From positions 104,760 through 168,759 of the forward strand of contig JAZTZO010000016.1 in NCBI GenBank assembly GCA_045637505.1: a stretch of 64,000 nt of DNA. Direction: 5' to 3'. The position numbers and the translations under genes are program-made. The notes below the pieces were generated by a model. The model was not told the origin of the DNA and did no database searches. It saw only the letters and a list, made by a program, of their open reading frames with translations. Every line of letters starts with the position of its first letter. The stretch's first letter is position 1. Source of the DNA: RGIG4079 sp045637505 (GTDB taxonomy: Bacteria; Bacteroidota; Bacteroidia; Bacteroidales; Muribaculaceae). Below are positions 26,394 through 33,640 of this stretch, one piece after another.

Positions 26394-27896
26394 ATGATAG
26401 ATCTATTTAAAAATATTAATTTCTCTTCTATCTGCGATTTACTAGCATATGATGTAAATAATCCTTTATTATTTAATACAGGATTATTCCTTTTCTTGTT
26501 TTTAGGATTTCTTTTAATATATCAACTTACAAAAGAAAAGTTTAAATTAAATTGCATTCTAGTAATACTATTCTCACTCTATTTTTACTATAAGTCAAGT
26601 GAATATTACTGCTTCATAATGCTTGCCATTTGTGCCTCAGACTATATTATTGGTCGCTTATTAGGTAATGCAAAATCAACAAACCTAAGGAAATTTTATG
26701 TAGCATTAAATGTGATATCTAATATTACTATATTACTATATTTTAAGTATTTTAATTTGTTACTCGAAACATTTGCATCAATACGCAATGTTGATTTTGA
26801 TGCACTTGATATTGTCCTCCCTGCAGGTATTTCTTTTATCACATTCCGCTCAATGAGTTATGTAATTGACATTTACAGGAATGAAATAAAACCAGAAAAA
26901 AGCATTTTAAATTACACATTTTTCTTGTCTTTTTTTCCTCCTCTTTTAGCTGGCCCCGTAGTTAGGGCTAAGGATTTATTACCCCAAATTCGTCTTAACA
27001 AGCCAGCAACCACAGCAATGATAGGGGAAGGTTTTTTTATGGTAATGTGTGGCTTAATCAAAAAAGTGGTAATAGCAGATTATATAGGTGTTAATTTTGT
27101 TGACAGAATTTTCGATAATCCAGCTCTTTATTCAGGATTTGAAAATATTATGGGGATTTTGGGATATACAATTCAAATATATTGTGATTTTTCAGGTTAT
27201 TCCGATATGGCAATTGGTATTGCATTAATTTTAGGATATCGATTTAAGGAAAACTTCAATGCGCCTTATAAATCTCAAAGTCCATCAGAATTTTGGCATA
27301 GATGGCACATTTCATTATCGACATGGTTAAAAGACTACTTATATATTCCAATGGGTGGTAGTCGTTGCGGAGAGATTCGCCATTATTTAAATCTTGTTAT
27401 AACAATGGTCGTTGGAGGATTATGGCATGGACCATCTTGGATGTTTGCAATATGGGGAGTATGGACCAGTTCGTTGATGATTATTCACAAGAAATTAAAA
27501 AAGATATTTATATTAACTGAAGAGCAAAAGCAACAAAAATGGCGGGCTGTTTCAAACATATTTTTTACATTCATCGTAATGTCTTTTAGTATGGTTATAT
27601 TTAGAGCTCCATCAGTTGGTCACATGGCTGATATGTTTACTCAAATTATTTCCAACTTTTCAGCTGGTTCTTCAGCTTTCTTATTAATATTTGTTGACTC
27701 ATATCCATTTGTCGCTATTTGCATTTTTGGTGGTTATATAATGCATTTTTGCCCTAAAAATTGGACTTCAGTATTAACAAATCGTTTTATAAATACACCA
27801 ATTATAGGAAAAGCTATTATATTTGCATTAGTATTATTTCTTGTAATACAAACACGACAAAGTGAGCTAATTCCTTTCATTTATCAACAATATTAA
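26394..27896 (+). CDS. MBOAT-family O-acyltransferase, module A
   Basis: This 500-residue polytopic membrane protein is of the AlgI/DltB-like MBOAT family. Key markers are ILPAGISFITFRSMSY-like sequence near 140-156, LLAGPVVRAKDLLPQI near 184-199, FWHRWHISLSTWLKDYLYIPMGG with His305, and the catalytic-type Trp344-His345 (GGLWHGPSW). MBOAT proteins pass acyl groups from cytoplasmic donors across the membrane to extracytoplasmic acceptors. With two SGNH proteins upstream it forms a full O-acylation module, placed between menF and menD. A paralogue with an insertion is at 56818-58665. Confidence 0.92.
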   Translation: MIDLFKNINFSSICDLLAYDVNNPLLFNTGLFLFLFLGFLLIYQLTKEKFKLNCILVILFSLYFYYKSSEYYCFIMLAICASDYIIGRLLGNAKSTNLRKFYVALNVISNITILLYFKYFNLLLETFASIRNVDFDALDIVLPAGISFITFRSMSYVIDIYRNEIKPEKSILNYTFFLSFFPPLLAGPVVRAKDLLPQIRLNKPATTAMIGEGFFMVMCGLIKKVVIADYIGVNFVDRIFDNPALYSGFENIMGILGYTIQIYCDFSGYSDMAIGIALILGYRFKENFNAPYKSQSPSEFWHRWHISLSTWLKDYLYIPMGGSRCGEIRHYLNLVITMVVGGLWHGPSWMFAIWGVWTSSLMIIHKKLKKIFILTEEQKQQKWRAVSNIFFTFIVMSFSMVIFRAPSVGHMADMFTQIISNFSAGSSAFLLIFVDSYPFVAICIFGGYIMHFCPKNWTSVLTNRFINTPIIGKAIIFALVLFLVIQTRQSELIPFIYQQY

Positions 27897-27917
27897 TTTT
27901 ATAAAATCACATATATA

Positions 27918-29618
27918 GTGGAAGCCACTAACCAAATATGTAATATCACTATTTCGTTGCTTGTTGCTCATGGAATAAAACATGTCGTTTTATCTCCAGG
28001 GTCTAGAAATGCACCATTAATTGTTGTTGCTGCGAAAAATAAAGCGTTAAATAAGGTTGTTGTTGTCGACGAACGTTCAGCGGCTTTTGTTGCACTCGGA
28101 TTGGCAACATCTACTAATGGAAAGGAACCAGTTGCTCTGATTTGCACTTCTGGAACAGCTCTTCTTAATTATTCGCCGGCTATAGCAGAGGCATATTATA
28201 GAAATCTTCCATTAATTGTAATTTCTGCTGATAGACCTTATGAATGGATTGACCAAGATGATAGTCAAACGTTAAATCAATTTGAAGCACTTTCAAAATT
28301 TGTAAAAAAGAGTTATAATATACCTCCATTTTGCCAAACTAAAAATCAAGAATGGTATGTCAATAGGATTGTAAACGATGCCATAATCACATCAAACAGT
28401 GGAAGAAAGGGACCAATACACCTAAATATTCAGTTGGATGAACCATTATCACAATATATAGGAGAATATTTAGATTTACCTCGTATTATTTCAATGCCAT
28501 CAAGTCAACCTCTTTTTGATTCAACCTTTTTTGATAATATAATTAATAAAAAAAGAATTAATAAAAAGAGGGTATTAATCATTGCAGGTTTCCAAAATTG
28601 CGACGATGAAAGCTGGTCAACTACTCTGTGTGATAAATTAGATGAGATATTAGAATCAAATCCCAATTTCGTATTACTAACTGAAACCATATCTAATATA
28701 AATAGCAAAAGGGCTATATATAACATTGATAGAAACCTATGTAATTTAAATCACGGTAAGAGATTTGACATTGCTCCTGATATTGTTATAACTTTTGGAG
28801 GAGCTTTAATATCTCGTTTTATAAAACAATACTTAAGAGAAAATGAATCAATAGAGCATTGGCATGTCGGTGTAACTGATACTACAATTGATTGTTTCCA
28901 GTCGTTAACATATCGTATAAATACCTCGCCATGCGCTTTTTTCTCACTGCTAAATGAAACTATTAAAGGGTCAAAAAGCGATGTCAATTACCAAAAACAA
29001 TGGAACGACTTGGAAACATTTTCTACACATAAGCACAATAATTATGTGAAGAATAGTGTGTGGAGTGACTTGAAAGCATTCTCAATATTTTTACCAATGT
29101 TAAAAGGTAATTTACATTTATCTAATGGCACTCCTGTTAGATATCATCAACTTTTTGATAAAAATAACAATGTTAAAAAAATATATTGTAATAGGGGAGT
29201 TAGTGGTATTGATGGTTCTACATCAACCGCAATAGGATATGCATTAAATTCTCATGAAACGACGTATTTAGTTACTGGAGATTTATCAGCACAATATGAT
29301 ATTAGTGCATTCTCAATTAATAATATACCTTCAACATTTAAAATGATAGTTATGAATAATGGTGGTGGGGGAATTTTTCGTTTCATAAAATCAACATCGC
29401 AATTAATGGAATTGGAAGAGTATTTTGCGACTAAGGCTAATTTGCCGTTGAAATCATTAGCTGAGGGGTATAATTTTATTTATTTTGAAGCGAATAACGA
29501 GAACGAATTGCTTGAAATATTTCCTCAATTTAATAGAGAGACAAATAAACCCGCTATCCTTGCCATTAATACTCCGTCAGTAACAAGCGCAAATATATTG
29601 TCAAATTACTTTAAATAA
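27918..29618 (+). CDS. menD: MenD (SEPHCHC synthase)
   Basis: This 566-residue thiamine-diphosphate enzyme joins 2-oxoglutarate to isochorismate. The start is a GTG at 27918 (EATNQICNITISLLVAHGIKHVV). Conserved regions include LSPGSRNAPL, the catalytic-Glu region VDERSAAFVALGLA, ICTSGTALLNY and ISADRPYEWIDQDDSQT. The ThDP motif is in LVTGDLSAQYDI, with NNGGGGIF near the C terminus. Length is normal. It follows the MBOAT gene by 21 bases and precedes menB by 7, so the men genes continue after the inserted module. Confidence 0.96.
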   Translation: MEATNQICNITISLLVAHGIKHVVLSPGSRNAPLIVVAAKNKALNKVVVVDERSAAFVALGLATSTNGKEPVALICTSGTALLNYSPAIAEAYYRNLPLIVISADRPYEWIDQDDSQTLNQFEALSKFVKKSYNIPPFCQTKNQEWYVNRIVNDAIITSNSGRKGPIHLNIQLDEPLSQYIGEYLDLPRIISMPSSQPLFDSTFFDNIINKKRINKKRVLIIAGFQNCDDESWSTTLCDKLDEILESNPNFVLLTETISNINSKRAIYNIDRNLCNLNHGKRFDIAPDIVITFGGALISRFIKQYLRENESIEHWHVGVTDTTIDCFQSLTYRINTSPCAFFSLLNETIKGSKSDVNYQKQWNDLETFSTHKHNNYVKNSVWSDLKAFSIFLPMLKGNLHLSNGTPVRYHQLFDKNNNVKKIYCNRGVSGIDGSTSTAIGYALNSHETTYLVTGDLSAQYDISAFSINNIPSTFKMIVMNNGGGGIFRFIKSTSQLMELEEYFATKANLPLKSLAEGYNFIYFEANNENELLEIFPQFNRETNKPAILAINTPSVTSANILSNYFK

Positions 29619-29625
29619 ATTAGTT

Positions 29626-30450
29626 ATGAATAATATTAAATGGACTACAATTAAAGAATATGAAGATATTCTATTTGAATATTACGATGGCATAGCAAAA
29701 ATAACTATTAATCGTCCACATGTATATAACGCGTTCCGCCCACAAACAAATAAGGAGATGCTTGATGCAATGGCTTTTTGTCGTGAATCAAATGATATTG
29801 GCGTTATAATCTTAACTGGTGCAGGCGATAAGGCTTTTTGTTCAGGAGGAGACCAAAAAGTAAAAGGTATAGGTGGCTATATTGATGAGAATGGCGTACC
29901 TCGTTTAAATGTATTGGATTTACACAAAGCAATACGTTCAATACCAAAACCTGTAATTGCGATGGTAAATGGTTATGCTATTGGTGGTGGACATGTCCTT
30001 CATGTAGTATGTGATTTAACTATAGCATCAGAAAATGCTCGTTTTGGACAGACTGGGCCAAAAGTAGGAAGTTTTGATGCAGGTTTTGGTTCATCATATC
30101 TTGCTCGTTGCGTTGGTCAAAAGAAAGCACGAGAAATATGGTTCCTTTGTAGACAATATACCGCTCAAGAGGCTTTTGAGATGGGCATGGTAAACAAAGT
30201 CGTGCCTTTAGAACAACTTGAAACTGAAACGATTGATTGGTGTAAAACCATATTGCAACGCAGTCCAATGGCAATCAGAATGATTAAAAGAGCTCTCAAT
30301 GCTGAACTTGATGGACAAAGAGGCATGATGGAATTTGCTGGAGACGCAACATTAATGTACTATTTAATGGAAGAAGCCCAAGAAGGCAAAAATGCTTTTC
30401 TAGAAAAACGTGATCCAGATTTCCAAAAATTCCCCAAATTTCCTGGATAA
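29626..30450 (+). CDS. menB: 1,4-Dihydroxy-2-naphthoyl-CoA synthase MenB
   Basis: This 274-residue crotonase-fold enzyme cyclises o-succinylbenzoyl-CoA. Recognisable parts are INRPHVYNAFRP, the oxyanion-hole segment FCSGGDQKVKG, YAIGGGHVLHVVCDLTIAS, and FGQTGPKVGSFDAGFGSSYLA, which carries the MenB-specific active-site loop. The C-terminal EGKNAFLEKRDPDFQKFP is also highly typical. Its stop overlaps the menC start by 1 base (TAATG). Confidence 0.97.
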   Translation: MNNIKWTTIKEYEDILFEYYDGIAKITINRPHVYNAFRPQTNKEMLDAMAFCRESNDIGVIILTGAGDKAFCSGGDQKVKGIGGYIDENGVPRLNVLDLHKAIRSIPKPVIAMVNGYAIGGGHVLHVVCDLTIASENARFGQTGPKVGSFDAGFGSSYLARCVGQKKAREIWFLCRQYTAQEAFEMGMVNKVVPLEQLETETIDWCKTILQRSPMAIRMIKRALNAELDGQRGMMEFAGDATLMYYLMEEAQEGKNAFLEKRDPDFQKFPKFPG

Positions 30451-31493
30451 TGCTTAAAGCAACATTTAAAAAATATTCATTAACCTTTAAAAGTCCGGCA
30501 ATTACATCTCGAGCAACAATGCTTGAGAAGGATACTTATTTTATAAAAATATGGGATAATTCATTTCCTCAAATATACGGAATAGGGGAGTGCGCTTTGT
30601 TTAAAGGGTTAGGTGCCGACGATAATCCAGACTATGAGCAAATTCTTAGTCACATATGTCAAGATATTAATAACATTTCACCACAAGACATCATATATAG
30701 TTCAATTCGTTTTGGTGTAGAAACGGCTTTGCGCGATTTAAGAAATGGAGGAATACGTAAAATATTTGATACAAATTGGGTTAATGGGTCGGCTCCAATT
30801 CATATCAATGGGTTAATTTGGATGGGGACATTTAATGAAATGTTTGAGCGAATTAATCAAAAACTAGAATCAGGATTCAATTGTATTAAGTTAAAAATAG
30901 GTGGTATTGATTTCAATAAAGAAATTAAATTACTAAAATACATTAGAAGCAATTTCTCTTCCAACAATTTAGAAATTAGATTAGATGCAAATGGTGCATT
31001 TGACGCAAATAATGCACTTTCGTATCTTGAAAAATTATCTAAATATAATATTCATTCTATAGAACAGCCTATAAAACCTCGACAATGGAAAGCTCTAGAG
31101 GATATTTGCAAAAATAGTCCTATACCCATTGCATTAGATGAGGAATTGATAGGAATAGAAGGGATAAAGCACAAAGAGCAATTATTGCGTTCAATCTCTC
31201 CTGCATACATTATTTTAAAACCAAGTTTGTGTGGAGGATTTTATGGGGCTGACGAATGGATTAAATTAGCCGACAATTTTAATATTGGATGGTGGGCAAC
31301 CTCTGCATTAGAGTCTAATATTGGATTAAATGCAATTGCTCAGTGGTTAAGCACCTATCGAATCTCTTTACCTCAAGGATTGGGCACGGGTGCGCTATAT
31401 TCAAATAATATTAAATCGCCGTTAGAACAAATAGATGATGTATTATTATATAATCCTCAATTATCATGGGAAATTCCATCAATGATACTTTAG
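30450..31493 (+). CDS. menC: o-Succinylbenzoate synthase MenC
   Basis: This 347-residue enolase-superfamily enzyme dehydrates SHCHC to o-succinylbenzoate. The catalytic set is present: Lys147/Lys149 in CIKLKIGG, Asp179 in RLDANGAF, Glu205 in IEQPIK, Asp230 in ALDEEL and Lys257 in ILKPSLCGG. The SALESNIGLNAIAQW segment is typical. It overlaps menB by one base and its last 28 bases overlap menE, so all three are translated together. Confidence 0.95.
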   Translation: MLKATFKKYSLTFKSPAITSRATMLEKDTYFIKIWDNSFPQIYGIGECALFKGLGADDNPDYEQILSHICQDINNISPQDIIYSSIRFGVETALRDLRNGGIRKIFDTNWVNGSAPIHINGLIWMGTFNEMFERINQKLESGFNCIKLKIGGIDFNKEIKLLKYIRSNFSSNNLEIRLDANGAFDANNALSYLEKLSKYNIHSIEQPIKPRQWKALEDICKNSPIPIALDEELIGIEGIKHKEQLLRSISPAYIILKPSLCGGFYGADEWIKLADNFNIGWWATSALESNIGLNAIAQWLSTYRISLPQGLGTGALYSNNIKSPLEQIDDVLLYNPQLSWEIPSMIL

Positions 31494-32455
31494 CATTGAT
31501 TAGAAACATTGATGCAACAACATTACAATTTGTAAATGAATGGCATAATGATTTGCCTTATATTATAGTTAATACATCAGGTTCTACTGGAGCTCCCAAA
31601 CCAATAAAATTATCAAAAAGCGATATTATTAAATCAGCCGAAGCCACTTGCCGATATTTTAATATAAATAATTCATCTACTCTAGTCCTACCATTATCAA
31701 CTAATTATATTGCTGGCAAGATGATGGTAGTTAGAGCCATAGTTTCAGGCGCAAATTTATGGATAGAAATGCCTTCAAATAAGCCGCTTTATATGAATTA
31801 TGGTGATATTAATCTCCTTCCAATTGTCCCTTCACAAGTTGATTGGATACTAACAAATTACCATGAAACCTCAAATAAAATTAAAAATTTATTAATTGGA
31901 GGAGGGGCGTTATCATCAAATAAAGAAATGGCCTTAAAATCACTAGGAATAAATGCATATGTGTCATATGGTATGACTGAAACATGTAGTCACATAGCGT
32001 TAAGACCTATTGGGTGCAATGAGTATGAAACTCTACCAGGAATTACTGTTTCAAGTAATGAGCGTAGCTGCTTAACAATAAATGCGTCCGAATTCTCATA
32101 TAAAGAAATTATAACTAATGATATTGTTGAGATAATTGATGAGCGACATTTTATTTGGAGAGGCAGGTATGACAATGTTATTAATACGGGTGGTATAAAA
32201 GTATTTCCCGAAGAAATTGAAAAAAAAATATCTTCTATAATTCCATATCCATTTTATGTTATAGGAGAGAAGCATGAAAAATGGGGTGAGTCAGTAACAT
32301 TATACATTGAATCAAACGACAATGCCATAGATAAATCCAAAATTCTAGATGAAGCAACATTATTATTAATGAAATATGAATTGCCCAAGAAGATAAAATG
32401 CGTAGATAAATTTGTATATACTGAATCTAAAAAAATAAAGAGACTACTTTTGTAG
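31466..32455 (+). CDS. menE: o-Succinylbenzoate-CoA ligase MenE (short form)
   Basis: This 329-residue AMP-forming ligase has the phosphate-binding loop NTSGSTGAPKPIKLSK at about 36-51, YVSYGMTETCSHIA as the adenylate-binding motif, WRGRYDNVINTGGIKVFPEEIE, and the C-terminal lysine motif PKKIKCVDKFVYTESKKIKR. It is clearly shorter than typical MenE (about 450-490), lacking most of the N-terminal subdomain; compact MenE forms occur in Bacteroidota. It activates o-succinylbenzoate with CoA for MenB. It overlaps menC by 28 bases. menA and menH are not in the window. Confidence 0.92.
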   Translation: MGNSINDTLALIRNIDATTLQFVNEWHNDLPYIIVNTSGSTGAPKPIKLSKSDIIKSAEATCRYFNINNSSTLVLPLSTNYIAGKMMVVRAIVSGANLWIEMPSNKPLYMNYGDINLLPIVPSQVDWILTNYHETSNKIKNLLIGGGALSSNKEMALKSLGINAYVSYGMTETCSHIALRPIGCNEYETLPGITVSSNERSCLTINASEFSYKEIITNDIVEIIDERHFIWRGRYDNVINTGGIKVFPEEIEKKISSIIPYPFYVIGEKHEKWGESVTLYIESNDNAIDKSKILDEATLLLMKYELPKKIKCVDKFVYTESKKIKRLLL

Positions 32456-32463
32456 TCCCTCTA
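32431..32463 (-). terminator. Terminator of the Crp-type gene, inside the 3' end of menE
   Basis: A hairpin (7-8 bp stem around a TTTT loop, 32438-32462) lies between the convergent stops of menE and the Crp-type gene. On the minus strand it is followed by a T-rich run (32431-32438). On the plus strand the following sequence is a weaker T tract. Confidence 0.55.
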
Positions 32464-33162
32464 TTATCCAAATTTGCTTATCTTTTTTAACATCGGCTCG
32501 TTTATAATTTTTATTCTCCTGCCATCTACAATTATTATTTTTTCTGTCACAAAACTTGATAATGTTCTAATTGCATTAGATGTTGTCATATTTGACATAT
32601 TTGCTAAATCTTCTCGAGCAAGATATATTTTAAGGGTTGAATTATCATCTTCATACCCATAATTATCTTTCAATAACATCAAAGCTTCTGCTAAACGTCC
32701 TCTAATATGTTTTTGTGTTAAATTCACTATTTTAGTATCAGAGCCGCCCAAGTTCCTTGATAACTCATGGATAAAAAATCGAGCCAATTTGTTGTTATTT
32801 TCCATAATTTCATCAACTAATGACATAGGAAGTGTACCCAAAGTTGAAGCCTCCAATGCAGCCGCACTTGAAACATATGGCTCATTAGCAAAATAAGCTC
32901 TATATCCAAAATATTGTACCGGACGAATTAAACGAATAATTTGCTGTCTGCCACCAATACCATCTTTATATTTCTTGACCTTTCCTTTTATCAAGCACCA
33001 TATAAATTCTGGCTCTTCTTTTTCGGCATAGATAACTTGATTTTTCTTAAAGTTATGTATTTGAAAATTATCTATTATGCGACGCTTTTCATCACCGTTA
33101 AGAATTGACCAAATTTCAGCAAGATCCTCACTTATAATTTTTTCAAGGGCACTTTTAATCAT
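32464..33162 (-). CDS. Crp/Fnr family transcriptional regulator
   Basis: This 232-residue protein has an N-terminal cyclic-nucleotide-binding-type beta roll (about 20-140: NQVIYAEKEEPEFIWCLIKGKVKKY) and a C-terminal winged helix (about 155-225). The recognition region is REDLANMSNMTTSNAIRTLSSF. There is no Fnr-type cysteine cluster, so an iron-sulfur oxygen sensor is unlikely; the ligand is unknown. It stands alone, convergent with the men operon and with its own promoter, so a role in controlling redox or carbon metabolism is only a guess. Confidence 0.92.
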   Translation of the reverse strand: MIKSALEKIISEDLAEIWSILNGDEKRRIIDNFQIHNFKKNQVIYAEKEEPEFIWCLIKGKVKKYKDGIGGRQQIIRLIRPVQYFGYRAYFANEPYVSSAAALEASTLGTLPMSLVDEIMENNNKLARFFIHELSRNLGGSDTKIVNLTQKHIRGRLAEALMLLKDNYGYEDDNSTLKIYLAREDLANMSNMTTSNAIRTLSSFVTEKIIIVDGRRIKIINEPMLKKISKFG

Positions 33163-33194
33163 TTTATAGCTGTAGAATTATGTTATCTAACACA

Positions 33195-33225
33195 CAAAGT
33201 TACAAAAACTATCTTATTTAACAAC
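33195..33225 (-). promoter_or_regulatory. Promoter of the Crp-type regulator gene
   Basis: On the minus strand a -7 TAACTTTG (33195-33202) has a GTTG (33222-33225) 19 bases upstream, one mismatch from TTTG. It lies 33 bases before the start codon. Confidence 0.6.
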
Positions 33226-33272
33226 AAAGTTTTATGTAAAATATTAATTTGTCTCATTTTTAACTTGAAAAA

Positions 33273-33304
33273 TTTGCTTTTTTGTAGTAGATATTTTAAT
33301 TTTG
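33273..33304 (+). promoter_or_regulatory. Promoter of the non-coding RNA
   Basis: TTTG (33273-33276), 20 bases, then TAATTTTG (33297-33304) is an exact Bacteroidota-type promoter. It points into a region with no gene but with strong RNA structure and a terminator 225 bases on. Confidence 0.75.
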
Positions 33305-33309
33305 TACTA

Positions 33310-33560
33310 CAAGATTAAGCAAGAGTGCTGATATTTTGAGAATATTACCACATCAAAGTTGATTGGGAAACTCATCAAATATTATTGAAATACCGAGACA
33401 AGCTCAACTATCCAATGGCGGGCCCCACCTCTATGAGGCGGTAATTTACCCAAGGCGGATTACAAAGGTTAGTAAGCACTCAAATCCTGTCACTCGGAGT
33501 TTCATCGCATCCTTTGGTGTGGACATTATAAGCCGGCAATTCTTTGTCGGCTTTTTTATT
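33310..33560 (+). ncRNA. Structured non-coding RNA, candidate 6S RNA
   Basis: About 250 bases between a perfect promoter and an intrinsic terminator, with no convincing reading frame. The predicted RNA folds as a rod. Arms 33348-33358 and 33512-33522 pair (11 bp, one G-U). After an 8/8-base internal loop, 33367-33373 pairs with 33497-33503 (7 bp). After a large 5'-side bulge, 33393-33397 can pair with 33493-33497. Inner hairpins include CCACCTC/GAGGCGG near 33427-33444 and GGATT/AATCC near 33463 and 33483. A rod with an open central bubble and promoter-like single strand is the plan of 6S RNA, which binds RNA polymerase. It lacks SRP RNA, RNase P and tmRNA hallmarks. That it is an RNA gene is fairly likely; the 6S identity is tentative. 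Confidence 0.6.
33530..33560 (+). terminator. Intrinsic terminator of the non-coding RNA
   Basis: A 9-bp stem (33530-33538 with 33545-33553, one G-T pair) with a 6-base loop is followed by six T residues (33552-33557). Confidence 0.85.
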
Positions 33561-33579
33561 AAGGTTAATAATGTATGCT

Positions 33580-33619
33580 AATAAAAAGAATCCGAGTGCA
33601 ATTATGCACTCGGATTCTT
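33580..33619 (-). terminator. Strong intrinsic terminator of ppdK
   Basis: A perfect 15-bp inverted repeat (33586-33600 and 33605-33619) with a 4-base loop lies 22 bases beyond the ppdK stop. On the minus strand it is followed by TTTTTATT. Confidence 0.9.
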
Positions 33620-33640
33620 AATGTATTGATTGAATTAATT

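Noticed and set aside
32464..33162. Crp-type protein as an Fnr oxygen sensor
   Set aside because: The N-terminal and internal cysteines needed for the iron-sulfur cluster are absent.
33363..33581. A 72-codon plus-strand frame between the Crp-type gene and ppdK
   Set aside because: It overlaps the predicted RNA gene and runs through its terminator hairpin, starts with no plausible leader, and has no protein-like pattern. The RNA structure explains the region better.
33586..33619. The perfect 15-bp palindrome as a possible regulator operator or insertion-sequence end
   Set aside because: Its position just after the ppdK stop and the T tract on that strand fit an ordinary terminator.
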